This document shows, in pieces, positions 42,434 to 50,452 of a DNA stretch of 64,000 bases. Every line of letters begins with the position of its first letter. Position 1 is the first letter of the stretch. The position numbers and the translations under genes were made by a program. The notes below the pieces were generated by a model. The model did not search any database. It saw nothing but the letters and a program-made list of their open reading frames with translations, and was not told the DNA's origin. The stretch is from Prevotella sp. (GTDB taxonomy: Bacteria > Bacteroidota > Bacteroidia > Bacteroidales > Bacteroidaceae): the NCBI GenBank assembly GCA_017410365.1, contig JAFQQY010000020.1, forward strand, positions 62,001 to 126,000, read 5' to 3'.

Positions 42434-43216
42434 TTACATCTCACTCTCACCCTCAACATACTCACCCAACAGCATGTGCTCTCCGTCGAACACGGCGTAG
42501 GTGAACTGACTTATCCAGTCGCCCAGAATCATCATCCGTGCCTTCTTCGTCAGTTGCAGGTCGAGCTCAATATGGCGATGACCATAAATGAAGAAGTCAA
42601 CGTCAGGATGCGTCTTTATATATTCCTTCGTGTAAAGCACCAGATGCTCCCTGTTCTCACCCATATAGGTAGGGTCTTCATGCTGCTGATGCTTCAGTCG
42701 GCTATGCTTCGCCCACGACATGCCGAACCATAGCCCCCAGCGTGGGTGAAGCGACGAGAACATCACCTGACACAGGCGGTTGCGGAAGATGGCGCGCAGG
42801 GCCTTGAACTTCTTGTCTGGGTCGCCAAGACCGTCACCGTGAGCCATGAAGAATATCTTTCCGTAAATCTCTGTTGTCAGCGGTTGCTTGTGCAGTGTTA
42901 CGCCGCACTCCCGTTCCAGATAGTCGTAAGCCCAGATGTCGTGGTTGCCTGTAAAGAAATGCACCTCCACGCCCAAGTCGGTCAGTTCCGAAAGCTTGCC
43001 GAGAAATCGTGTGTATCCGCGTGGCACCACATATCGGTATTCGTACCAAAAGTCGAAGATGTCGCCTAGCAGATACACGGCTGCAGCCTTATGCTTTATG
43101 CTGTCGAGAAACCTCACCAGTCGTCTCTCGTGCATCCGTCCATGCTCTATTGCCCATGAACCGAGGTGGGCGTCTGAAAGGAAATATACGTTTTTCATTG
43201 TTTTATTAGTTGACAA
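42434..43216 (-). CDS. UDP-2,3-diacylglucosamine diphosphatase, LpxH-like
   Basis: A 260-residue calcineurin-like phosphoesterase of the LpxH group, which hydrolyses UDP-2,3-diacylglucosamine to lipid X in lipid A synthesis. The metal-binding set is complete: LSDAHLG, LLGDIFDFW, FTGNHDIW, MAHGDGLG and FIYGHRHIE. The protein is membrane-peripheral, with no signal peptide. Bacteroidota lacking classical LpxH use this COG2908-type enzyme. Upstream spacer sequence (43208-43255) again contains GTTGACAA octamer repeats. Confidence 0.88.
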   Translation of the reverse strand: MSTNKTMKNVYFLSDAHLGSWAIEHGRMHERRLVRFLDSIKHKAAAVYLLGDIFDFWYEYRYVVPRGYTRFLGKLSELTDLGVEVHFFTGNHDIWAYDYLERECGVTLHKQPLTTEIYGKIFFMAHGDGLGDPDKKFKALRAIFRNRLCQVMFSSLHPRWGLWFGMSWAKHSRLKHQQHEDPTYMGENREHLVLYTKEYIKTHPDVDFFIYGHRHIELDLQLTKKARMMILGDWISQFTYAVFDGEHMLLGEYVEGESEM

Positions 43217-43334
43217 GTTGATTGCTACGCAAGTTAACGAGTTTACAAGTTATTTGCACTTGAATGTAATGGCCTTTTACTCCTTTTAAATCCCTTTTAC
43301 TCCTAACTACTAATTCTGTTGACAAGTTGACGTC

Positions 43335-43655
43335 TTAATCAAATCCCAGTTCTACTCTCGCCTCTTCGCTCATCATGCTTTGGTCCCAAACGGGTTCGAA
43401 GACGATGTTCACGTTGCAGCACTTTATTCCCTCAAGTCCTTCCACCTTTTGCCTTACGTCTTCGAGCATGAACTCTGCTGCAGGGCAGGATGGGGCAGTG
43501 AAAGTCATATCGAGGTCAACGTCGCCGTCGTCCTTCACATCCACCTTGTAAATCAGTCCCAGATCATATATATTCACTGGTATTTCAGGGTCGTAAACCG
43601 TGCGCAGCACATCCACAATGCGCTCCTCTATCTTTGTCTTTTCTTCTTGTGTCAT
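43335..43655 (-). CDS. MIP18/SufT-like iron-sulfur assembly protein
   Basis: A 106-residue protein of the MIP18 (DUF59, PaaD/SufT) family. It has RTVYDPEIPVNIYDLGLIY, MTFTAPSCPAAEFM (the conserved Cys region) and the end VNIVFEPVWDQSMMSEEARV. Such proteins help load or deliver iron-sulfur clusters. It is transcribed toward the LpxH-like gene, 118 nt away, with repeats between them. It is not inside a suf operon in this window. Confidence 0.88.
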   Translation of the reverse strand: MTQEEKTKIEERIVDVLRTVYDPEIPVNIYDLGLIYKVDVKDDGDVDLDMTFTAPSCPAAEFMLEDVRQKVEGLEGIKCCNVNIVFEPVWDQSMMSEEARVELGFD

Positions 43656-43765
43656 ATTTTTATATTATATTGTCTTTTAAAAGGTATTGCAAAAATACAA
43701 CTAAATTCGCAGAATCTATGCTTATTGTAGTAAAAAAACTGCTATAAACGCATTGTATCAAAAGT

Positions 43766-43831
43766 GTATTCGGGCAGAATACACTCTGTATTTGGCGTAA
43801 ATACACTTTGTATTTGGTGCAAATACACTTT
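43766..43831. repeat. Three tandem 22-nt palindromic repeats
   Basis: Units at 43766-43787, 43788-43809 and 43810-43831 of the form GTATTTGGYGYAAATACACTTT. Each contains an inverted repeat GTATTT-N5-AAATAC, so RNA from either strand could form three adjacent hairpins. The first unit has two or three changes. It lies 21 nt beyond the stop of the barrel-protein gene. Confidence 0.9.
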
Positions 43832-43851
43832 TAAATAAGCCTTTTATTCGT

Positions 43852-44982
43852 TCATTGCCCCAATCTGAATGATATACCTGCATTGACATTTAGATTGAAA
43901 GGCTTATCCTGATAGATTGTAATGATGTGGCTATAGTTGTCAAAGTGATAGTTAAATCCCGATTCGATATAAAGACCCGTTATTTTGCTTATGCGGTATT
44001 CCAGTCCTATGTTGCTGTTAACGGAGAATTGCAAGGCAGAAGTACTCAGACTATTATCTGATACATGACTTAACTCGCTGCCAATTTCCTTTTCTGTCGT
44101 AACGGCTTTGCCACTGATTGCTTTTTCTATTGTCGTTCCTACAGAAGTATAAACGGTCCAACGGTTGGATTGCCATAAGCAATAATTCATGCTTGTTGTT
44201 ATACCTATATAATGCAGCTTTTGCTCAATTATGGTTGACTTTATCATTTCGTCGGTACGGATGTCTGACTTTAGCAATGAGTACGACAATCCAAGTCCTA
44301 CACCCCACTTGCTGTTCAGATTGTAGTTCAACGACAAACCAACCTTTATCGGTTGTTTGTGTTTGGTGTTTGTGGTTGAACCTGGAGAGTTTATCGATGG
44401 GTCTGGCAAGTTAAACATGCTGTTGCTTGTGCTGTTCATATTGCTAATATATGCCTTTGCCGTCAATCGAGAGTCTTGTTTGTTGCTTATTGGATTTATG
44501 TTGTACGTCGGTATAACAGATTCCTTTTTCTTCTTTCCTATTTGATTTGTTGGTTGGACTTTGACGTTAATGTCTTTGTTGTCCATTGTCTGCTTTTGTT
44601 TTTTCACCGTTTCTTCTTTTACTGCTTCTGCCGTTACTGTTTCTTTAGCCATAACTGTATTACCGTTTTGTTCCGCATAATAATTAATAGGTACAGTTTG
44701 TCTCTGACTGTTGCCTTTTGTCTCTTTATCTTTGTTTAGCGATACTGAATTATCGTACGGCATTTTGTCTTCTGCCAGTTCTTGGTCAGTGAATAATGGC
44801 AATGTAGCAGTAAGCCCTATAAGAAATATTATAGCTGCTGCCACTTTCCATTTAGTGCCATTGCTCCCTTTCTTGCTTTTGGCTATTATTGGCAATTCCA
44901 CATTGCTCCACACCATTTCAGGCGCAGGATGCTCGTAGCTTTCCATCTTTTTTCTGATGTCTTCGGTCCAATCCTTTTTCAT
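43852..44982 (-). CDS. Sigma-associated membrane protein with outer-membrane-barrel-like domain
   Basis: A 376-residue protein made of an N-terminal cytoplasmic segment (1-45; DWTEDIRKKMESYEHPAPEM), one transmembrane helix (about 46-64), a Lys/Asn-rich linker (about 65-200) and a C-terminal beta-barrel-like domain (about 205-376) with alternating strands such as KVGLSLNYNLNSKWGVGLGL and IGLEYRISKITGLYIESGF, ending in FRLGQ. It directly follows an ECF sigma factor gene (12 nt), as anti-sigma partners do. The N-terminal region could hold the sigma factor. How a membrane helix and a barrel-like domain work on one chain is unclear. Confidence 0.75.
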   Translation of the reverse strand: MKKDWTEDIRKKMESYEHPAPEMVWSNVELPIIAKSKKGSNGTKWKVAAAIIFLIGLTATLPLFTDQELAEDKMPYDNSVSLNKDKETKGNSQRQTVPINYYAEQNGNTVMAKETVTAEAVKEETVKKQKQTMDNKDINVKVQPTNQIGKKKKESVIPTYNINPISNKQDSRLTAKAYISNMNSTSNSMFNLPDPSINSPGSTTNTKHKQPIKVGLSLNYNLNSKWGVGLGLSYSLLKSDIRTDEMIKSTIIEQKLHYIGITTSMNYCLWQSNRWTVYTSVGTTIEKAISGKAVTTEKEIGSELSHVSDNSLSTSALQFSVNSNIGLEYRISKITGLYIESGFNYHFDNYSHIITIYQDKPFNLNVNAGISFRLGQ

Positions 44983-44994
44983 TATGTGGAGTTT

Positions 44995-45543
44995 TTATTT
45001 ATTATACAGTTTTATTGCTTTTGCCAGCCATTGCTTTGCCCTGTGTAATTGTGAGGCCGACGAGTCTTCCTTTATCCCCAGCAGTTCGGCTATCTCTTTA
45101 TGACTGATGTTCTCAATGACATGCAGGTTGAATATAGTTCTATAACCATCGGGCATCTCCCTTATCAGTTCAAATATGATGTCTGGAGGAATGTCAGACG
45201 TGTCGGGTTCTTCTCCGTAGTCCTCACTTATATCAATATCAGTAAGCAGCATTCTTTTCTTTTGCCTTTGCCTGAGAAAGTCGAGCGATTGGTTTATTGC
45301 TATTCTCTTTGTCCATGCAAAAAGAGAACCTTTTCCTCTGTATTCAAAATGCTCAATCGAGGTTATAATTTTTATTATGCAGTCGTGAAGAACATCCTTG
45401 GCATCATCTTTGTTGCCTATATATCTGATGCAGACAGCAAACAATTTGCTGGCAAAGCGGTTGTAAAAATCCTGCACGGCATCTTGTTCGCCTTGCATTA
45501 TCCGCTTTGCCAGCAGTTTTTCTCTGTCTGAACTCCAAATCAT
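44995..45543 (-). CDS. ECF RNA polymerase sigma factor
   Basis: A 182-residue sigma-70 factor of the ECF class. Region 2 (YNRFASKLFAVCIRYIGNKD, DVLHDCIIKII) and region 4 (EMPDGYRTIFNLHVIENISH, KEIAELLGIKEDSSASQLHR) are clear; there is no region 1 or 3. The start at MIWSSDREK is chosen because the longer frame begins with a TTG inside the lipoprotein gene. It sits between a lipoprotein gene (8 nt upstream) and its probable membrane partner (12 nt downstream). It most likely controls an envelope-related regulon in response to the partner. Confidence 0.92.
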   Translation of the reverse strand: MIWSSDREKLLAKRIMQGEQDAVQDFYNRFASKLFAVCIRYIGNKDDAKDVLHDCIIKIITSIEHFEYRGKGSLFAWTKRIAINQSLDFLRQRQKKRMLLTDIDISEDYGEEPDTSDIPPDIIFELIREMPDGYRTIFNLHVIENISHKEIAELLGIKEDSSASQLHRAKQWLAKAIKLYNK

Positions 45544-45551
45544 ACTTTGTA

Positions 45552-46007
45552 CTATTCTATGCGTATTGACTTTTTGCCTTCGTATGATTTCCAATCAATG
45601 GTTACGCATGTACTAGAACTGTATGTATTGCTTAGGTCAAATATCATTGTTGCTTTGCATGCTTCTCCCAGCGTATCGCCATAGGCTTTGTGATATAGTG
45701 CGTAATAATTCGGTGTGTTTACCTCCCAACAATGCACAAGTGTAATCGAATGTGGCATTTCAGAATTGCCATAGAAGAGCGTCTTTACTGTTAGCAGATT
45801 GCCATTACGACTAACCTCTTCTATTTCTATTTTGTCGCCGCCATAAAAGTAGTCGTTGTTATGGTATTTGCTCTCGGCAGGGATGTAAACTTGGCCGGTC
45901 AGATAGCAATCAGTGTTGTAATGCGACTCGTCATCATCGTTGTTACAAGCAGTCAGTGTAATAAGCATTAGGGCAATGATACCTCCTTGAAGTCTTGTCT
46001 GTTTCAT
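45552..46007 (-). CDS. NigD-like lipoprotein
   Basis: A 151-residue lipoprotein; lipobox LITLTACNNDDDES, with an acidic stretch after the Cys that is a typical surface-export signal in Bacteroidota. The mature domain is small and beta-rich, ending in CVTIDWKSYEGKKSIRIE, similar in style to NigD-type lipoproteins. Start taken at MKQTRLQGG because AAAGGAAC lies upstream. It is the first gene before the ECF sigma factor and may belong to the same operon. No function known. Confidence 0.7.
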   Translation of the reverse strand: MKQTRLQGGIIALMLITLTACNNDDDESHYNTDCYLTGQVYIPAESKYHNNDYFYGGDKIEIEEVSRNGNLLTVKTLFYGNSEMPHSITLVHCWEVNTPNYYALYHKAYGDTLGEACKATMIFDLSNTYSSSTCVTIDWKSYEGKKSIRIE

Positions 46008-46119
46008 AATTATGTTCCTTTCTTCTGGTTTTGTTGTTCGCTTATGAAACGAAACAAGTCTGGAAACTTGCACCGGTTTTTGTTAATAAATCATAAACCA
46101 GTTTTTGCTGGAACTAACA

Positions 46120-46391
46120 GCTTAGCCAACTGCTACTCTTGCAACTGCTCTATTGCCGTTTTACCATATCTGGTTGGCTCGGTCGCGGGCAACGGCCTGG
46201 TACTATTTGCCATTTCGGTCTATCAACTTGTAAGTAGGGTAGCCCTCAAGACCAATATATTTTTCCAATGCAGCCTGCTGAGATGCCGGCAGATTATAGT
46301 GAGCCACGTTCTTGCCTGTCAATCCGAACTGTTGGATGTTGCTCTTCAGCGACATCAGCAGCAGAATGATTATTGATAGTTGTCGCTTCAT
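46120..46391 (-). pseudogene. Decayed thioredoxin-family (TlpA-like) gene
   Basis: The frame opens with a signal-like MKRQLSIIILLLMSLKS and jumps straight to the C-terminal half of a thioredoxin-fold protein (YNLPASQQAALEKYIGLEGY, then PTYKLIDRNGK), stopping at 46203. In the shifted frame the usual ending continues (RPSQPDMVKRQ, then in a third frame AIEQLQE and QLAKLL). The CxxC region is missing. So an internal deletion and at least two frameshifts are visible. Similar full-length proteins in Bacteroidales are periplasmic oxidoreductases, as the intact gene at 37767. Confidence 0.65.
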
Positions 46392-46551
46392 ACGTTATTA
46401 TTTTTTCAAAGTTATAGCTTTATATTAATATTACGCATAAACTTGGCAAAAGTTAAGTTGGCTTAACGTTGTTTAACTGTAAAGTTGCAGAGCGGGGCTT
46501 TTTATTTTACAGATTCCACAAATGGTTTTAGCCCAAATGTAGATAACGAAA

Positions 46552-46588
46552 AAGGTCGTTTCCCAAGTGAGGAAAACAACCTTATTTT
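46552..46588. terminator. Hairpin terminator below the NigD-like gene
   Basis: AAGGTCGTTTCCC (46552-46564) pairs with GGAAAACAACCTT (46571-46583), with two wobble pairs and a 6-nt loop. A T-run follows on both strands, so it can terminate in either direction; it lies 60 nt after the NigD-like stop. Confidence 0.7.
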
Positions 46589-46642
46589 TGAACTTTCAAA
46601 AAGTTTTACCGGGCACCAATAATACCTTTCATAATTAAAGAG

Positions 46643-47347
46643 TTACTCTATACGCGCCTCTTGACGTGTGCGATACTTGAACTTTGCAGTCTTCTTGCCG
46701 CTGAACGAGTTCCATTCAAGGGTCAAGTCAACAACCTTGCCTTTGGTGTCGGGCAATCTGTCTAATCGGAATGCCACCACACCATCTCCCCACGGACCGT
46801 TCAGGTCACCGAAGGCATTATGATGGAACACCACCTTGTAAGGGTCGTTCTCGTCGCCGGCACTTACAAGACTAACCAAGTGCTTACTGCCCATGCCCCA
46901 GCGAGTGCGGAAGCGCATTGTGAGATAACCGTCCTCAACCACTGTTTCCCATGAGTTCACCACCTCAACAGGATCTTTACCGTATGCAGAGTCGTTTTTT
47001 TCAGCATAGTCATGCGCCATGCCCTTGGTCAGGATGCTGTCCATCCAGTTTACTTCAACTAGACGGCCGTTGTGGTTTGGCATATCGTCCTCGCGTTCGA
47101 AGTTGGCAAATGCCCTTACCTCTTTATTGCCAAACGGCGAACTCTTCATGTTAGAAGGGTAGAGCACCACAGAGTCGTTTAGTTGCATGGTGAAAGCCGA
47201 GTTGTCGGCGTTCGGCTTTACTGTAACCATGGCCGTAGGCATTATTTCGTCGTAGTCGTAATTGTCGTCGTCATCGCTGCATGACGAAAGTGTGAAGGCT
47301 GTGGCTGTGAGCCAGATGCCCATCAATAAATAGTTTAATTTTTCCAT
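46643..47347 (-). CDS. NigD-like lipoprotein
   Basis: A 234-residue lipoprotein with lipobox FTLSSCSDDDDNYD. The mature protein has an N-terminal OB-like part (AMVTVKPNADNSAFTMQLND) and a C-terminal beta-sandwich ending in VVDLTLEWNSFSGKKTAKF, which fits the NigD family of Bacteroidales outer-membrane-associated lipoproteins. The biochemical role is unknown; the original NigD is linked to a bacteriocin immunity locus by name only. It appears to be transcribed alone, ending at a bidirectional hairpin. Confidence 0.8.
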   Translation of the reverse strand: MEKLNYLLMGIWLTATAFTLSSCSDDDDNYDYDEIMPTAMVTVKPNADNSAFTMQLNDSVVLYPSNMKSSPFGNKEVRAFANFEREDDMPNHNGRLVEVNWMDSILTKGMAHDYAEKNDSAYGKDPVEVVNSWETVVEDGYLTMRFRTRWGMGSKHLVSLVSAGDENDPYKVVFHHNAFGDLNGPWGDGVVAFRLDRLPDTKGKVVDLTLEWNSFSGKKTAKFKYRTRQEARIE

Positions 47348-47462
47348 AATCTTTTTACCTTAATTTGTTCTTTTGATGTTTAATACGCTGCAATAATACG
47401 CAATTATCGGCTATGGTGTATCTGTCGTGGTTGATTTTTAATGTTTTTTGTTATGAGATAAC

Positions 47463-47600
47463 AGGATATTAAGAAGTTATAAGGAGATAAAGAAAAATAT
47501 AAGAAGATAGAGGGAGATATAAGGAGATAGAGGACAAATGCATATAGTATGTCTTCTATCTTCCTTAATCTTCCTCTATCTCCCTCTATTCCTAATATAT
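47463..47600. repeat. Purine/pyrimidine-skewed short repeats forming an inverted pair
   Basis: GGAGATA, AGAAGATAGAGGGAGATA and similar words (47488-47533) are matched by CTTCTATCTTCC, CTTCCTCTATCTCCCTCTATT (47553-47590, read as shorter words) on the same strand. The two halves would fold as an imperfect hairpin just beyond the GH105 stop codon. No ORF is seen in the 257-nt gap. Confidence 0.6.
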
Positions 47601-47604
47601 AATT

Positions 47605-48999
47605 TTACTTTGTCTCGCTGAAGATGGCACGGTTGGTCTTCTGTGGAGTCTTGTAGAAGAGTGTTGCGCTGTCGTTTGACTTTGGGTTCTGCTTCTTGAT
47701 GAGGTTAATCATTTCGGCACCAGCCCAAATGGCGGGACCATATCCGTGGGCAGCATAGACGTTGACAGGACGATAGTAGTAGAAAGCAGGGTCGAAGCCC
47801 ATGCCTGTACCCACGCACACGTCTTCCACCTGTCCCTTGTCGTTAATCTTTGTTGCCACGGCGTTCCAGCCCAATGTAGCAATCGGTCCGTAGGTCATAG
47901 CGCTTACCCAACCTTTGTTTATGGCATGAGCCATGCAATATACGTAGATGGCCGTTGCCGATGTCTCATGATAAGAATCGTTGCGGTCGAGCAACTGATG
48001 CCAGAAACCGTCTTTGCTCTGACGCTCAGCCAGTCCCTGCAAATGCTTCTTGAACAAATTCATTATGAAAGCACGCTTAGGATGAGACTCAGGCAGTACG
48101 TCGAGTACCTCGCACATGGTGAGCAACGCCCATCCGTTGGCTCTTCCCCAGAAGAAAGCAGGATGCGGGTCCATCGCTTCTGCCCATCCGTGGCGGAAGA
48201 GATTCTTGTCTGCCACCCACATTCTCTGGGCAAACTGCTCTATCTGCTTTGCTGCCTCGTCACTATACTTTTGCGCATCGCTGCCAGCAACCTTGGCATA
48301 CCATGCCACAGGTGGAATGCCCATGAACATATCGTCGAGCCAGACGCTGTTGAAGAACGGACGGTTGCGGGCAAAGGTGCCATCGCTGAGACGGTGCTCC
48401 TTGGTCATAATATAATTAATGTAGTTGTCGATGAGTGGCATGAGGTCGGTCTTTGAGCCCTTGGTCATGGCCTTTATCATGGCTGCACACATGGCACCTG
48501 AGTCGTCGAGTGCACCAGGACTGAGCACGCGACTCATGTTGCCGTCGATTCTTCCGCCCAGTTCCTTAACCTTCTTGAAATATGGAACCGATTCCGCCAA
48601 CAGCTTGAAGCGCTTGTCAACATAGTCCATATAAGTCTTATCGCCAGTAGCTTCGGCTGCGGCAATCATGGCAGAATATGTAACGCCCCACTCATAACTA
48701 GTAAGTCGGAAGTCGCCCGGCTTCAGTCTTGAGTTTGCGTCAATCTTCTTATAGTCAGTAATCTCCTTGCCTGTGTTCTTGTCTTCTATCACAGCAGGAG
48801 AAGCCACTTCCAGATAGCGCAGTATGCGGTCCATGTCAGACTTCACCTCCTCCACGGTCTTGATGCCGTAAGGTGTAGAATAGTCAGGTTTAAGCAGGTG
48901 CAACGGAGTGTTCGAGTCGTTTACCTTAGTCTGGGCATTGACACCAAATGTGCAGCCCGCAGCCATCATGGCTGCAATGATTAATGTTTTTTTGTTCAT
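47605..48999 (-). CDS. Unsaturated rhamnogalacturonyl/glucuronyl hydrolase, GH105
   Basis: A 464-residue exported (signal peptide ending VNAQ) alpha6/alpha6-barrel enzyme of GH105. It should hydrate and release the unsaturated uronic acid left on oligosaccharides by pectate or rhamnogalacturonan lyases. Recognised stretches are WGVTYSAMIAAAEATGD, PGALDDSGAMCAAMIKA, VWLDDMFMGIPPVAWY (Asp of the active site), FFWGRANGWALLTMCEVLD and YHETSATAIYVYCMAHAI. It lies 94 nt downstream of PL22 on the same strand, which together form a pectin-oligomer processing pair. Confidence 0.92.
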   Translation of the reverse strand: MNKKTLIIAAMMAAGCTFGVNAQTKVNDSNTPLHLLKPDYSTPYGIKTVEEVKSDMDRILRYLEVASPAVIEDKNTGKEITDYKKIDANSRLKPGDFRLTSYEWGVTYSAMIAAAEATGDKTYMDYVDKRFKLLAESVPYFKKVKELGGRIDGNMSRVLSPGALDDSGAMCAAMIKAMTKGSKTDLMPLIDNYINYIMTKEHRLSDGTFARNRPFFNSVWLDDMFMGIPPVAWYAKVAGSDAQKYSDEAAKQIEQFAQRMWVADKNLFRHGWAEAMDPHPAFFWGRANGWALLTMCEVLDVLPESHPKRAFIMNLFKKHLQGLAERQSKDGFWHQLLDRNDSYHETSATAIYVYCMAHAINKGWVSAMTYGPIATLGWNAVATKINDKGQVEDVCVGTGMGFDPAFYYYRPVNVYAAHGYGPAIWAGAEMINLIKKQNPKSNDSATLFYKTPQKTNRAIFSETK

Positions 49000-49093
49000 G
49001 TTTTTATCGTAGTTTTTAAGTTATTTATTGTTAGATAGGGCTTATAGGGTTAATGAGACTTATGGGTCTTATTAGTCTGACAGGACTGAGAGT

Positions 49094-50416
49094 TTATTTT
49101 CCCCAGAAAGCCTGCTTTGTCAGGTCAACCATCATCAAGTTTAGTCGCTTGCCGTTAGTGAAATGGCCAGACTGGAATATCATCTTCTTGCAGTCTGGGC
49201 TGAATGCCGGATGCGAGTGGTCAGGACGCATGCGTGTCTCGGTAGCGATATGGTGGCGCTGGCCTGTCTCGTTGTTTATCAGCCATACGCTGCCAGCAAA
49301 GGTGTCGCCGGCTGTCCATTTATCGTCGCGTGTTGCGTTGCAATGCCAAAATCCGCGGCCGCGTAGTTGGTCGCCGTCGGCATTCATTTCCACTTGCCCA
49401 AGCAGTTCAACGTCATCGTTGCGCAGGTTGATGCGGAGGATGCCCGATGCCTGTTTGCGCAGACGTGGCTGGAAGCCAAGGATGTTGAAATAAACATAGT
49501 CGCGCGATGCGAATGTCTCATGGGTAACCCAATCGAGCGGTGTTTCCTTATAGAGAGGCTTTACCACAGAACCATCGGACTTGGCGTACCACATGCGCTG
49601 TGCAGCGTCCCCACCTGTCTCGTTGCAGAATACTATCTCGTCTGGATTGAAGCGACTTGACTGGATGTGTCCCACTTTGAACTCTACATCGGCAATCTTT
49701 GTCACCTCACCTGTCTGCAGATTCATCTTGCGCAGTCCGCTAAGCACAGGCTTAATCTTTATAGGTTGATCGCTAAGAGGGATGAAAGCGTTTTTATTCA
49801 TACGCTCTTTCTCCTCCTCCGTGCCGTCGCGCTCAACGCTGATGAAGGCGTAGGTGTCGTCGCTGTTGATGGCCATGCCGCCAGGGCGCCCCATCTCAGC
49901 AGGGAAGGTGCCGATGAAGCGTTCGTAGTTCTTCTGCTTCTTGCACTTGCCAGCCTTAACATCGGCAAAGAACGCATCGAGGTTCATCTCATAGAGACTC
50001 CACTTGCCGTCCTCGCGGCGGTTGTAGTAGAACTTGTTTGACTTGTTGCCAAGGAACACCCCACCCTCCTTGCCGTCTGTGGCCTGGATTATCTTGCCAG
50101 TTTCGAGGTCGATGAAGAAATAGTTGGTTGGGCGATACTTGCGCTTCTTGCCGTCGCGTCCGACGGTTTCCTGTTCCTTGCCGTCACCACGACTTGACGA
50201 GCGGAACAGCAGATACTTGCCGTCGGGCGTCCACATCGGGTCTGTCTGATACATGAAGCGGTCGTTCTTTGTTGTGTCGGTAAGTCCGATAATGGTCACA
50301 CCGGTTTGCTTGTCCTTGTACTCATAGCGTTCAGATGGTGTGCAGTTACCAAACTGTGCAAAAGCGCTCTGTCCGAGTGCAAGCAGCATCGTCATTGTTG
50401 TCAGTAGTTTTTTCAT
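49094..50416 (-). CDS. Oligogalacturonate lyase, PL22
   Basis: A 440-residue exported beta-propeller lyase that degrades short oligogalacturonides. After a signal peptide (ends SAFAQ) the blades contain TDPMWTPDGKYLLFRSSSRG, GRPGGMAINSDDTYAFIS, VGHIQSSRFNPDEIVFCNET, WVTHETFASRDYVYF and PDHSHPAFSPDCKKMIFQSG. The repeated His residues fit the Mn2+-coordinating set of PL22. In Enterobacteriaceae the family is cytoplasmic; the signal peptide here indicates a periplasmic location, as seen in other Bacteroidales. It may be cotranscribed with radC and the glycosyltransferase, since only 36 nt separate it from radC. Confidence 0.9.
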   Translation of the reverse strand: MKKLLTTMTMLLALGQSAFAQFGNCTPSERYEYKDKQTGVTIIGLTDTTKNDRFMYQTDPMWTPDGKYLLFRSSSRGDGKEQETVGRDGKKRKYRPTNYFFIDLETGKIIQATDGKEGGVFLGNKSNKFYYNRREDGKWSLYEMNLDAFFADVKAGKCKKQKNYERFIGTFPAEMGRPGGMAINSDDTYAFISVERDGTEEEKERMNKNAFIPLSDQPIKIKPVLSGLRKMNLQTGEVTKIADVEFKVGHIQSSRFNPDEIVFCNETGGDAAQRMWYAKSDGSVVKPLYKETPLDWVTHETFASRDYVYFNILGFQPRLRKQASGILRINLRNDDVELLGQVEMNADGDQLRGRGFWHCNATRDDKWTAGDTFAGSVWLINNETGQRHHIATETRMRPDHSHPAFSPDCKKMIFQSGHFTNGKRLNLMMVDLTKQAFWGK

Positions 50417-50452
50417 AAGTTTTGTTTTTAAGTTGTTTTGTAAATAATTTGT

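Noticed and set aside
43766-43831. Short CRISPR or operator array
   Set aside because: The 22-nt units touch each other without spacers. They are better described as tandem palindromic repeats.
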